Below, one piece after another: positions 24,900-32,819 of a DNA stretch of 64,000 bases (within the stretch, counting starts at the first letter, position 1; each line of letters starts with the position of its first letter). This DNA comes from Nonomuraea sp. NEAU-A123. GTDB lineage: Bacteria; Actinomycetota; Actinomycetes; Streptosporangiales; Streptosporangiaceae. The stretch is from assembly GCF_018603905.1 (NCBI RefSeq), contig NZ_JAHFZZ010000026.1:62001-126000 (forward strand), written 5' to 3'. Both the position numbers and the translations under genes were made by a program. A model generated the notes under the pieces. The model had not been told where the DNA came from and ran no database searches. It worked only from the letters and a program-made list of their open reading frames with translations.

Positions 24900-25904
24900 A
24901 TGCCGCGAGTGCGGGAGCTAGAGGTCTTCCGGCTTGTCCTGCCGTTCGGCAGGCGGTCGGAGAGCCTGCTCGTCAAGCTCACCGACTACGCCGGCATGAC
25001 CGGCTGGGGTGAGGCGCTGGCCCCCCAGCCGAAAACCTGGGCCCAGTTGGAGGAGTCGCTGGGCGCCCAGCTCATCGGCGTCGACTGGGAGCACCCCGAC
25101 GCCGTCCCGACCGGCGACCCGGCCGTCGACATGGCCTGCTGGGACCTGTGGACCAGGATGCGCGGTGTCCCGCTCGCCGAGGCGATCGGCGGCACCCGCA
25201 CCTCCCTGATGGCGACCGTCCGGCTCGAACCGGACCCGTCCCTGGAGAGCCTGGTCTCCCGGGTCAACCAGCAGGTCTGCGCGGGCTACGGCCATGTGAC
25301 GCTCGACGTCCGTCCCGGCTGGGACGTCGAGCCGGTGCGGGCCGTACGACTCGCCTATCCGGCCCTGACGCTGGCCGTCGACGGCGGGTGCGCCTACTCC
25401 GAGGGCGGCCAGCTCGCGGCCCTCGACTCCTATGGCGTCGAGGTCATCGAACGGCCCTTCCCCATCGGCGACGCCTATGCGCACGCCGCGCTGCAGGACC
25501 AGGTGACGGCGTCGGTGGCGGTCGAGGTGCGCTCGCCGGCGGAGCTCGACGACTACCTGACGCTGCGGGCCGGGCGGGTGCTGCTGCTGCGGCCCACCGC
25601 CTTCCGCTCGCTCAGCGAGGTCCGCCGGACGCACGACCGGGCCGCCGCGGCCGGCTGGGACATCCAGTGCGCGGGCGGCCAGGGCGCCGGGCTGGCGCGG
25701 GCGGCCACGGTGGCGGTGGCCAGCCTGCCGGGGTGCACACTGCCGTGCGACGTGACGCAGCCACCGCGCACCAACCAGATCGTGACACCGATCGTGGGGG
25801 CGAACGGCGGGGTGGTGGCGGTGCCGCTGACGCAGGCGGGTCTGGGACACGTCATCGACGAGGTCCGGGTACGCCGGATGGCCAAGGACTCCTTTCGTGC
25901 GTGA
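24900..25904 (+). CDS. Enolase-superfamily protein without catalytic lysines
   Basis: A 334-residue protein with the two-domain architecture of o-succinylbenzoate synthase/N-acylamino acid racemase-like enzymes: N-terminal capping domain ending in GDPAVDMACWDLWTRMRG and a barrel. The usual KxK at the end of barrel strand 2 is HVTLDV (Thr134, Asp136), and the Lys of strand 6 is Arg231 in LLLRPTAF. Metal ligands appear partly kept: D161 (AVDGGCAY), E184 (VIERPF), with the third site changed to a V-E-V-R stretch. Normal proton-abstraction chemistry is therefore unlikely. It may be a binding protein, or an enzyme using different residues. It follows the MFS gene by 21 bases. Confidence 0.75.
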   Translation: MPRVRELEVFRLVLPFGRRSESLLVKLTDYAGMTGWGEALAPQPKTWAQLEESLGAQLIGVDWEHPDAVPTGDPAVDMACWDLWTRMRGVPLAEAIGGTRTSLMATVRLEPDPSLESLVSRVNQQVCAGYGHVTLDVRPGWDVEPVRAVRLAYPALTLAVDGGCAYSEGGQLAALDSYGVEVIERPFPIGDAYAHAALQDQVTASVAVEVRSPAELDDYLTLRAGRVLLLRPTAFRSLSEVRRTHDRAAAAGWDIQCAGGQGAGLARAATVAVASLPGCTLPCDVTQPPRTNQIVTPIVGANGGVVAVPLTQAGLGHVIDEVRVRRMAKDSFRA

Positions 25905-25930
25905 CGGCTACGTGATCTAGCTCTTCTACC

Positions 25931-25954
25931 TTTATCCCGAAATTTCGCGATAAA
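25931..25954. promoter_or_regulatory. 24-bp near-perfect palindrome
   Basis: TTTATC and GATAAA arms flank a CGAAATTTCG core; 22 of 24 positions are symmetric, the exception being one C/C pair. It lies just before the AAAGGGG ribosome site (25952-25958) and GTG start of the fusion gene, in an otherwise GC-rich region. An operator is the simplest reading; a leader hairpin occluding the ribosome site is the alternative. Confidence 0.7.
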
Positions 25955-25964
25955 GGGGCTCGCA

Positions 25965-28028
25965 GTGAAGGATGTACCGGCGTTAACCAAGTGGCGGACG
26001 CTTGTTGTCATCCTGCGTGTGACCCCCGGGAGCTTGGGGCCGGAGTGGCTGCAACTGCTCGTTCGCCTGGCCGCTGTCGGTGCTGTGGGGGTCGGTTTCC
26101 TGTATGTGGTGCCACCGCTCGAATTCCCGGTGTCGCTGTTGCCGCCAGCGGTCCTCGCCACCTGCCTGATCTCCGGAGCCATGGCCTGGTGGCCTCGGGG
26201 CCGCTGGAGATACCCGCGCCTGCCGTTGGACGATCATCCGCGGCTGCGTCGCGTCCTCGACTCGGCGTTTGAGGAGGCGGGCTGGCGGCCCACCTCGGTC
26301 AAGGTCAGGCTGAGTGCCTGGCCTCGCATGGCGGCATGGCGCGTCCGCCGCGACGGATGCCTCTTCTACCTGGGCCTGCCGCTGCTGATGGGGCTGGACG
26401 AGGACGATCTGCGTGCTCTGGTCGTCAGGGAGATCAACCTCATACCATCGGCGTCCTGGTGCATGCGCTGGATCCTCCGCCTCAATTTCATGGACGGCGG
26501 CCGAGAGGCGGAGGGCAAGTCGCTGCCACAACGGGAGTGGCTGCGCGAACACGCTTACCGGATCCGCAGCGATCTCTGGTCGACGACCGCCGAAGTCGTA
26601 GGACGCGACCTCCTGGCACACGCCACGCGGCGCGCCTACATGGTCGACTCCGCCTTCTTCTGGCACCTCGACCGATACGCGTTCCCGGCGATGTCGCCTG
26701 AATGGGGTTACGTTTCCGACATCTACCAGAGCTTCCTGTGGAAGATCAGAGAAGACGGCCTGCTCGCGCGGATGCAGCCGAACGTCGACGTCTACCTGGC
26801 GGAGAAGTTGTACCGCCACGAGGCGAGGCTGTTCCAGGAGCTCGGCTGGAACGCCGGTGAGCCTGTCGAGGTGGCGGCCTACCCGGTCGTCCTCGGTGTC
26901 GCGGAGAAGCTGGAACGCAGGCTCGGGCAGGTCGTCCTGTGGGAGCGCACCAAGGCCGCCAACTCGCGCATCCCGTCCCACTCCCTGCATGACGTGCCCT
27001 GGGACGCGTGGGGCTCGATTCACGAGCACGGCCGGGCCATGGTGATCGCCGCCGCGAGCACGCTGCTGGGGCGGGAGGCCACCGCTCGCGACGTCGTCCA
27101 ACTGGCCGTCGACGGCCGGGCGGGCGAGCTCTCCTGGGAGCACGCTGAGCCGTGCCCTCACCCCAGCCCGGCCGTCTGCGTGCTGATCCCGTTCTTCGAC
27201 GGCGCGTTGCGGCGGATGGGCTACGTCGCCGACGTTCTCCGGCAACGCAGCCTCGTCGGACCCCTGGGCGATACGGTCGATGTGGTGGCACTGGCTGATA
27301 AAGCAGGGCAGGGACTGCCGTACGGACTCGAACTTGGAGGACCTGTGACAGAGAGGGACCGGGACGCGGACTCCCGGCGGCTGGCGGCGGAGTCGCTGGC
27401 GGCCGGCGATCCGACGGGCTGGTTCGAGCGCCTGTACGCGGAGTCGGAGACGGGCGAGGCGATCGTCCCGTGGGATTCGCAGAGCCCCCACCCGCTGCTC
27501 GTCGAGTGGCTCCCTATGAGACCGGGTTCGGGCTCGGAGGTCGGTGTGGGCCGCCGAGCGCTGGTGGTGGGATGCGGGTTGGGTGACGACGCCGAGTACC
27601 TGTCGCGGTTCGGCTACGACACGGTCGCCTTCGACGTCAGCGAGTCGGCCGTACGCCTGGCCAAGGAGCGCTTCCCGGGCTCCACGGTGGACTACCGCGC
27701 CGCCGACCTGCTCGCCCCGCCCGCCGAGTGGCGCCAGGCGTTCGACCTGGTGGTGGAGGTCATGACCGTCCAAGCCCTGCCGGAACACCTCCACGCACCG
27801 GCCATCGCCTCGGTCGCCGGCTTCGTCCGGCCGGGCGGCTCGCTCCTGGTCATCGCCTCGGCCCGCGAGGAGGGCGGCCCGGTGTTCGCCCCGCCCTGGC
27901 CCCTCACCCCGTCCGAGATCGCGTCCTTCGCATCCGATGGCCTGGTAGAGGACCGCATCGAGGACCTCCGCGACCCGGAACGCCACCGCTGCCGCGCCAC
28001 CTTCCGCCGCCCCGCCGCATTGCGGTGA
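25965..28028 (+). CDS. Membrane/degenerate peptidase-like domain fused to SAM methyltransferase
   Basis: One uninterrupted 687-codon frame. Residues 28-76 hold two membrane segments. Next comes a domain laid out like M48-type peptidases, but the zinc helix reads ALVVREINLI (REINL at 155-159 instead of HExxH), so it is probably inactive. From residue 461 the sequence changes to a SAM methyltransferase: AAESLAAGDPTGWFERLY, VPWDSQSPHPLLVEWL, motif I ALVVGCGLGDDAEYL, and DLVVEVMTVQALP. Elsewhere I know this methyltransferase as a free-standing protein, and here GTG 27345 has its own GGAGG (27336-27340). So the frame may give a fusion, a separate 227-residue methyltransferase, or both. TGATAA in another frame at 27296-27301 suggests an ancestral stop. 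Confidence 0.7.
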   Translation: MKDVPALTKWRTLVVILRVTPGSLGPEWLQLLVRLAAVGAVGVGFLYVVPPLEFPVSLLPPAVLATCLISGAMAWWPRGRWRYPRLPLDDHPRLRRVLDSAFEEAGWRPTSVKVRLSAWPRMAAWRVRRDGCLFYLGLPLLMGLDEDDLRALVVREINLIPSASWCMRWILRLNFMDGGREAEGKSLPQREWLREHAYRIRSDLWSTTAEVVGRDLLAHATRRAYMVDSAFFWHLDRYAFPAMSPEWGYVSDIYQSFLWKIREDGLLARMQPNVDVYLAEKLYRHEARLFQELGWNAGEPVEVAAYPVVLGVAEKLERRLGQVVLWERTKAANSRIPSHSLHDVPWDAWGSIHEHGRAMVIAAASTLLGREATARDVVQLAVDGRAGELSWEHAEPCPHPSPAVCVLIPFFDGALRRMGYVADVLRQRSLVGPLGDTVDVVALADKAGQGLPYGLELGGPVTERDRDADSRRLAAESLAAGDPTGWFERLYAESETGEAIVPWDSQSPHPLLVEWLPMRPGSGSEVGVGRRALVVGCGLGDDAEYLSRFGYDTVAFDVSESAVRLAKERFPGSTVDYRAADLLAPPAEWRQAFDLVVEVMTVQALPEHLHAPAIASVAGFVRPGGSLLVIASAREEGGPVFAPPWPLTPSEIASFASDGLVEDRIEDLRDPERHRCRATFRRPAALR

Positions 28029-28240
28029 TCTGACGCCGGTCCCGCCGCACCCAGACCTCGGCCTGCCCTCTCCCGTGACCCTGGACCCGCCTTGCCCAGT
28101 CTCCGGCCTTCTGGATCGTGAGCCGGGGCATGCGGCGATCGACGACCTCAAGGCGCTCCCGTCGCGGCGGCGGAGCGAAGCGTCGGCCGGGCGAAAACCA
28201 GAAGCAATTCTGGAAATGGGGGTGGGCGCCCGCCGGTCGA
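28029..28240. other. Intergenic region between convergent genes
   Basis: About 210 bases with no credible gene on either strand. At its right edge GCCCGCC (28228-28234) and GGCGGGC (28244-28250) can pair around a 9-base loop; this stem spans the stop codon of the TetR gene and may act as a weak terminator. Confidence 0.5.
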
Positions 28241-28912
28241 TCAGGCGGGCTCGCGGTCCGCGAGCCGGCGGTCCGCCGCGATCTGGTCGGCGGGAAGGTC
28301 CAGCAGGCGGCACGCCGTGAGGATCTGGAAGCGCACCTCGCCGGGCGTCAGGATGCCGGCCATCCAGTGCTGGATCGCGGCGTCGGCCGTGCCGATCACC
28401 ACCCAGATGACCTGTCGCTGATGGTCGGACATAGGGCCGACCGCCCGCTGGACGATCTCCATGTGCAGGCGGGTCAGGCGGTCGCGCTCGGCGCTGAAGT
28501 GGGGGTCGGTCAGGGAGCTGAGACGCCGCACCACGGCACCCAGCTTCGGCACGCGCTGGTCGACGCGGAAGAGCCGGAGCATGTGGTCCGCGGCACGCTC
28601 GCGAACCGGCTGCCCCGCGCGCCGGTTGGGCTGGGTCTTGGCGAGCACGGACTCCAGATGGTGCTCCACCAGCGCGAAAAGCAGATGCTGCTTGGACGGG
28701 AAATACCGGTACAGCGCCGCCAGCGACACATGAGCGAGCGACGGCAGGTCGCTCATCTGAAGGGCCTCTTCGCCGCCGGTCGTGACCAGCATCGTCGCCA
28801 CGTCGAGGATGCGGAGGAAACGTGCGCGCTGCGCCTCGGTGGCCGGCCGGGCCGGCGTGGTCGTCATAGCGGAGTCCCCGGTGCTCGAGTCCACTGATGC
28901 GCCCTCAACCAT
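28241..28912 (-). CDS. TetR-family regulator, KstR-like
   Basis: A 223-residue TetR protein if read from ATG 28912; ATG 28867 (MTTTPARPATEAQ), preceded by GGGGA, gives 208 residues and may be the true start. The helix-turn-helix is RFLRILDVATMLVTTGGEE...SLAHVSLAALYRYFPSKQHLL, with the LYRYFPSK signature. The overall pattern, including the SDLPSLAHVSLAALYRYF segment, is reminiscent of KstR-type regulators that respond to acyl-CoA thioesters of steroid breakdown. It is divergent from the isochorismatase-like gene and lies beside the MaoC/DUF35/thiolase operon, so it is one of two candidates for binding the shared operators at 29604 and 32754. Confidence 0.85.
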   Translation of the reverse strand: MVEGASVDSSTGDSAMTTTPARPATEAQRARFLRILDVATMLVTTGGEEALQMSDLPSLAHVSLAALYRYFPSKQHLLFALVEHHLESVLAKTQPNRRAGQPVRERAADHMLRLFRVDQRVPKLGAVVRRLSSLTDPHFSAERDRLTRLHMEIVQRAVGPMSDHQRQVIWVVIGTADAAIQHWMAGILTPGEVRFQILTACRLLDLPADQIAADRRLADREPA

Positions 28913-29013
28913 AGCTTCGTGCCGGGTGCGGCGTTGACGGGGCTCGCGAGGGTTGATATCTGAGAGTGGATTCTGTTTCTTGTGAGGGCCCGACCATTGC
29001 GAAGGAAGCGCCG

Positions 29014-29598
29014 ATGAACGCCGCCGTCCTCGTCATCGACATGCAGAACGCGTTCTGCCATCCCCAGGGCTCCATCGCGTCCCTGGGAGCCGAGCTGCCC
29101 GACCTGCCCGCGGTCGTCGCCGCGCACGTGGAACTGCTCACGGCCGCGCGGGCGGCCGGCCTGCCGGTGATCTACACGCGGCATGTCTTCCGTCCCGGCC
29201 TGATCGACATGCCGGTACGTTCGACGAAGCTGTGGCCACGCGATCCGGAGCCGCTCGTACGGGGCTCCTGGGACGCCGAGATCATCGACGAGCTCGCCCC
29301 CGCCGCCTGCGACCACGTCATCGACAAGAACCGCTACGACGCCTTCCTGTACACCGATCTCGAAGTCCTGCTCCGCGGCCTGGGGGTCAGCCGCCTGCTC
29401 TTCGCCGGCATCCTCACCAACGTCTGCCTGGAGACCACGGTGCGATCCGCCGACCAGCGCGACTTCGATCCCTACGTGGCCAGTGACTGCACGACCGCCT
29501 ACGGAGAGTCGCGGGACACGGCGCTGGCCGCGATGGACGTCGTGTTCGCCACGGTCGGCAAATGGCGTGAGCTGTTCGACCAGCTGAGCGAAGGGTAG
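29014..29598 (+). CDS. Isochorismatase-family cysteine hydrolase
   Basis: A 194-residue alpha/beta protein with the full catalytic triad: D9 in VIDMQNAF, K105 in DKNRYDAF and C138 in GILTNVCLETT, followed by the usual DCTTAYGESRDTAL. Family members hydrolyse amides, carbamoyl groups or isochorismate. ATG 29014 has GAAGGAAG 5 bases upstream; the in-frame codons before it look non-coding. The VLxxDMQN and TNVC motifs are normal, so it should be active. Substrate is unknown; its position beside the acyl-CoA block suggests hydrolysis of an amide-linked or N-carbamoyl compound before CoA activation, which is inference. Confidence 0.88.
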   Translation: MNAAVLVIDMQNAFCHPQGSIASLGAELPDLPAVVAAHVELLTAARAAGLPVIYTRHVFRPGLIDMPVRSTKLWPRDPEPLVRGSWDAEIIDELAPAACDHVIDKNRYDAFLYTDLEVLLRGLGVSRLLFAGILTNVCLETTVRSADQRDFDPYVASDCTTAYGESRDTALAAMDVVFATVGKWRELFDQLSEG

Positions 29599-29603
29599 CT
29601 CTT

Positions 29604-29624
29604 TACGGACGATTATCGTCTGTA
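29604..29624. promoter_or_regulatory. Operator palindrome upstream of the MaoC operon
   Basis: Arms TACGGACGAT and ATCGTCTGTA surround a single T, with one mismatch between arms. It begins right after the stop of the isochorismatase gene and ends 17 bases before the AAGGAG ribosome site of the MaoC gene. It matches the site at 32754-32774 at 16 of 21 positions, so one repressor probably binds both. Confidence 0.8.
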
Positions 29625-29652
29625 TTAGTTTGTCCCTTGGGAAGGAGCTCAC

Positions 29653-30501
29653 ATGTCGTTGAACCTCGACCTGGTGGGGCAGACCTGGGAGTCGGAGGGC
29701 CGCGCCTGGACCTCGACGGACGCGATCCTGTACGCACTCGGGGTGGGCGCGGGCGCGCAGGACCCGCTGGCCGAGCTGTCGTTCACCACCGAGAACTCGC
29801 ACGGGGTCATCCAGCAGGTGCTCCCCACGTTCGCCGTCATGCTCGGTGGCACGGGAGCCGGCCCCAAACTGGGTGACTTCGATCTCGCGCAGTTGCTGCA
29901 CGCCGAGCAGACGATCAGCGTGCGAGGGCCGATCCCGACGCACGGCCGTTCGCGGACCTCCGCCCGCGTGACCGGGATCTACGACAAGGGGTCGGGCGCC
30001 CTGATCGTCATGGAGTCGTCGCTGTTCGACGCCGACACCGGCCGGCTCATCGCCGAGGTCGGCACCGGCGTCTTCATCCGGGGAGAGGGCGGGTTCGGAG
30101 GTGAGCGGGGCACGTCGGCTCCGTGGGCCGCGCCGGATCGGCCCGCCGACCACGTCGTGGTCTATCCGACGCGGCCCGACCAGGCGCTGCTGTACCGGCT
30201 GAGCGGGGACCGCAATCCGCTGCACTCCGATCCGTGGCTGGCCGGGCGGGCGGGGTTCGAGCGGCCGATCCTGCATGGCCTGTGCAGCTACGGGTTCACC
30301 GGCCGGGCGCTGCTGCACACGTTGTGCGGCTCGGATCCGGCGGGGTTCGGGATGATGTCGGCTCGTTTCGCCGCCCCGGTGCTGCCCGGTCAGGAGCTCG
30401 CCGTGCACATCTGGGACGACGGGGAGACCTCTCGTTTCGTGACCAAGGTGGGCGAGACGGTGGTGCTCGACCGGGGCCGGTTCGCCAGGGTGTCGCGGTG
30501 A
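29653..30501 (+). CDS. MaoC-type (R)-specific enoyl-CoA hydratase, double hotdog
   Basis: A 282-residue protein, AAGGAG 5 bases before its ATG. The N-terminal hotdog is non-catalytic. The C-terminal hotdog carries the complete hydratase-2 motif: YRLSGDRNPLHSDP, then GFERPILHGLCSYG (catalytic Asp and His in the GDxNPLH segment). Such double-hotdog enzymes add water to 2-enoyl-CoA thioesters in side-chain beta-oxidation of bulky acids, for example steroids. The stop overlaps the GTG of the DUF35 gene (GTGA). With the downstream DUF35 protein and thiolase it forms the hydratase-aldolase trio. Confidence 0.9.
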   Translation: MSLNLDLVGQTWESEGRAWTSTDAILYALGVGAGAQDPLAELSFTTENSHGVIQQVLPTFAVMLGGTGAGPKLGDFDLAQLLHAEQTISVRGPIPTHGRSRTSARVTGIYDKGSGALIVMESSLFDADTGRLIAEVGTGVFIRGEGGFGGERGTSAPWAAPDRPADHVVVYPTRPDQALLYRLSGDRNPLHSDPWLAGRAGFERPILHGLCSYGFTGRALLHTLCGSDPAGFGMMSARFAAPVLPGQELAVHIWDDGETSRFVTKVGETVVLDRGRFARVSR

Positions 30502-30896
30502 AGCCGCAGCCGACGCCCGAGACGGCCCCGTACTGGGAGGCCGCCCGGGCGGGTGAGCTGCGGGTTCAGCGCTGCCTGGACTGCGGGCGTCACTACTTCT
30601 ATCCCAGGCCCGCCTGCCGCTTCTGCGCATCCGAGAACGTCGAGTGGACCGGCGTGTCGGGACGGGCCCGCCTGGTCTCGTACGTGATCAACCACCGCCC
30701 GTTCCCGGGGTTCGAGAGCGTGTCGCCCGTGATCGCGGTGGTGGAGCTGGACGAGGGACCCCGGCTCATGACCAACATCGTCGGGATCGAGCCGATCCCG
30801 GAGAACCTGCCGCTGGACATGCGCCTGACCGTGGCCTTCGAGGAGCGCTCCGGCGCGGTGTTGCCCGTGTTCGAGCCGGAGGAGGCGGCCACGTGA
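30498..30896 (+). CDS. DUF35 OB-fold / zinc-ribbon acyl-CoA-binding protein
   Basis: A 132-residue protein with a rubredoxin-like zinc ribbon CLDCGRHYFYPRPACRFC (C-x2-C...C-x2-C) followed by an OB-fold (VSYVINHRPFPGF...PVIAVVELDEGPRLMTNIV). DUF35 proteins partner Ltp2-type aldolases or ChsH1-type hydratases and supply part of the CoA-binding site. GTG start and stop both overlap neighbours by 4 bases, so it is made with the MaoC protein and the thiolase, probably as a complex. It has no catalytic residues of its own. Confidence 0.9.
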   Translation: MKPQPTPETAPYWEAARAGELRVQRCLDCGRHYFYPRPACRFCASENVEWTGVSGRARLVSYVINHRPFPGFESVSPVIAVVELDEGPRLMTNIVGIEPIPENLPLDMRLTVAFEERSGAVLPVFEPEEAAT

Positions 30897-32053
30897 GTGG
30901 CGGGATGCACGGAGGCGGCGTCGCGATCGTGGGCGCGGCCGAGACCGAGGAGATCGGCGTACTCCCGAGCACGTCGATGATCGAGCTGCACGCGCAGGCC
31001 GCGCGCCGCGCGCTGAAGGACGCGGGCCTGACCTTGGCCGACGTGGACGGGGTGGCCACGGCGGGACCGTCGCCCATCGAGGTCGCCCACCATCTGGGCA
31101 TCGCGCCACGCTGGCTGGACGGGACCAATGTCGGGGGCTGCAGCTTCCTGATCCACGTACGGCACGCCGCCGCGGCGATCGCGGCCGGCGCCGCGGACGT
31201 CGTGCTCATCACCCACGGAGAGTCGGGCCGGTCCCGGGTGGGCGCGCCGGGCTACAGCATGGGCGCCTCCTCGCCGTCCGGCCAGTTCGAGATGCCGTAC
31301 GGCGCGATCATGCCCTACTCGACGTTCACCGTTCCGGCGCTGCGGTTCCTGCACGATCGCGGCATGGGCCGGGAGGATCTGGCCCAGGTCGTGGTGGCCC
31401 AGCGCGAGTGGGCGGCCAAGAACCCGCGCGCCATGCGCCGCGACACCGTGACGGTGGAGGAGGTGCTGGACGCCTCGATGATCGCCTATCCGTTCACCAA
31501 GGACATGTGCTGCGTGGTCACCGACGGCGGCGGCGCACTCGTCCTGACCAGCCGGGAACGGGCCGCGGACCTGCCCGCCGGCTCGCGGGCGGTGTACCTG
31601 CTCGGCTCCGGCGAATCGTCGGAGACGCCGGCGGTCTCTCAGATGGACGACCTCGGCACCAGCGCGGCGTTCCGGCGCGCCGGGGCGGAGGCGTTCGCCA
31701 CCGCCGGGGTCGGCCACGGCGACATCGACCACCTGATGTGCTACGACGCCTTCGCCCACCTGCCGCTGTACATGCTGGAGGACCTGGGGTTCACCGGCTA
31801 TGGGGAGTCGGGCGCGTTCATCGCCGAGGGCCACACCCGGCCGGGCGGCGCCCTGCCCATGAACACCAACGGAGGCGGCCTGTGTTACACCCACACCGGA
31901 ATGTACGGGATGTTCGCCATCCAGGAGGCCGTGCGGCAGTTGCGGGGCGAAGCCGACGCCCAGGTGCCCGGCGCCCAGCTCAGCTTCGTCCAGGGAGTGG
32001 GAATCTTCTTCGCGGCGGGCGCGAGTCTGGTGCTGGCGGGCCGCGAGCCGTAG
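30893..32053 (+). CDS. Thiolase-fold lipid-transfer protein, Ltp2-like aldolase
   Basis: A 386-residue thiolase-fold protein, start GTG 30893 behind GGAGGAGG; ATG 30905 is an alternative. It shows VAIVGAAETEEIG at the N-terminus, VGGCSFLIHVRHAAAAIAAG where thiolases hold their first Cys, and the C-terminal MCYDAFAHLPL and GGGLCYTHTGMYG blocks. In Ltp2-type enzymes, tyrosines of these blocks catalyse retro-aldol cleavage of a 3-hydroxyacyl-CoA instead of thiolysis. The order MaoC-DUF35-thiolase strongly supports an aldolase ending a side-chain shortening cycle. Substrate, steroid or other bulky acid, is not decidable here. Confidence 0.85.
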   Translation: MSGGMHGGGVAIVGAAETEEIGVLPSTSMIELHAQAARRALKDAGLTLADVDGVATAGPSPIEVAHHLGIAPRWLDGTNVGGCSFLIHVRHAAAAIAAGAADVVLITHGESGRSRVGAPGYSMGASSPSGQFEMPYGAIMPYSTFTVPALRFLHDRGMGREDLAQVVVAQREWAAKNPRAMRRDTVTVEEVLDASMIAYPFTKDMCCVVTDGGGALVLTSRERAADLPAGSRAVYLLGSGESSETPAVSQMDDLGTSAAFRRAGAEAFATAGVGHGDIDHLMCYDAFAHLPLYMLEDLGFTGYGESGAFIAEGHTRPGGALPMNTNGGGLCYTHTGMYGMFAIQEAVRQLRGEADAQVPGAQLSFVQGVGIFFAAGASLVLAGREP

Positions 32054-32079
32054 TGGGCGGCGCCTGGCACACTGACGGT

Positions 32080-32715
32080 ATGCCGAGCCCGTCGCTGAGA
32101 TCGTCCGGCCGGGGCCGGACTCCCGACCCGGATCTGGAGGCGCGGGTGTTCGACGCGACGCTCGAGCTGTACGCCGAGGTGGGCTGGGCCGGTTTCAGCC
32201 TCGACGTGGTGGCACGCCGGGCGCGGGTGGGCAAGGCCGCCCTGTACGGCAGGTGGGGGAGCAAGGAGAAGCTCATCGGGGCGGCGCTGGCCTCCTGGAG
32301 CTCGCAGGCCCCCTCGTTCGAGGAGTCGGGATCGCTGCGCCCTGACCTGATCAGGATGGCCACGGCCATGATCGAGGGCTACGTGGGCCGCCGGGGCCTG
32401 GTCGTGCTCCGCGCGCAGGTCGAGGCCAAGGTCTATCCCGAGCTGTTCGGCCAGGCGATGGACGAGCTGCAGCGCGAGCGCACCCGGATCGGCCGCTCCG
32501 TCGTGCTGCGCGCCATCGAGCGCGGCGAGCTGCCCGTCGGCACCTCTCCGGCGCTGCTGCTGGACGCCGTCGCCGGCATCGTGACCAACCACGTGCTGAC
32601 GACACCGGCGAGCAGGATGTCCGCGCTGGAGGCGCGCGCGGCCGAGTACGCCGAGCAGGTGGTCGATTTTGTCCTGTCGGCCCTCGGCCACCGCCCCGGC
32701 GACCTCGAAGATTGA
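32080..32715 (+). CDS. TetR-family regulator
   Basis: A 211-residue repressor. The N-terminal helix-turn-helix is ARVFDATLELYAEVGWAGF...DVVARRARVGKAALYGRWGSKEKL, preceded by an Arg/Ser-rich leader. The C-terminal domain (TetR_C type, MIEGYVGRRGLVVLRAQVEAKVYPEL) resembles regulators of acyl-CoA or drug response. It stands 26 bases after the thiolase, so it is probably in the operon controlled from 29604, and its 3' end abuts the promoter of the ligase gene. It is the second candidate for binding the two matching operators, in an autoregulatory loop. Confidence 0.88.
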   Translation: MPSPSLRSSGRGRTPDPDLEARVFDATLELYAEVGWAGFSLDVVARRARVGKAALYGRWGSKEKLIGAALASWSSQAPSFEESGSLRPDLIRMATAMIEGYVGRRGLVVLRAQVEAKVYPELFGQAMDELQRERTRIGRSVVLRAIERGELPVGTSPALLLDAVAGIVTNHVLTTPASRMSALEARAAEYAEQVVDFVLSALGHRPGDLED

Positions 32716-32718
32716 TCC

Positions 32719-32748
32719 TTGACACGCCGCGAGGCACCGTTCTAGCGT
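32719..32748 (+). promoter_or_regulatory. Promoter of the ligase/SDR operon
   Basis: TTGACA at 32719-32724, 18-base spacer, TAGCGT at 32743-32748. This is close to the actinobacterial housekeeping consensus. It overlaps no gene except the last bases before it, and leads into the CoA ligase start at 32820. Confidence 0.7.
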
Positions 32749-32753
32749 CAAAA

Positions 32754-32774
32754 TACGGACGTTTTCCGTCCGAA
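32754..32774. promoter_or_regulatory. Operator palindrome overlapping the transcription start
   Basis: TACGGACG, four T, then CCGTCCGAA: an imperfect palindrome 5 bases after the -10 box, thus over the expected transcription start. Its 16 of 21 identity with 29604-29624 supports repression of both units by the same TetR protein. Confidence 0.78.
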
Positions 32775-32819
32775 ACCACTAGGCCCTCACGAATCATCGT
32801 GGCGCGAAAGGGCGTGGGC

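Noticed and set aside
28228..28250. Strong terminator after the methyltransferase fusion
   Set aside because: The 7-bp stem overlaps the stop of the convergent gene and lacks a U-run; kept only as a weak possibility.
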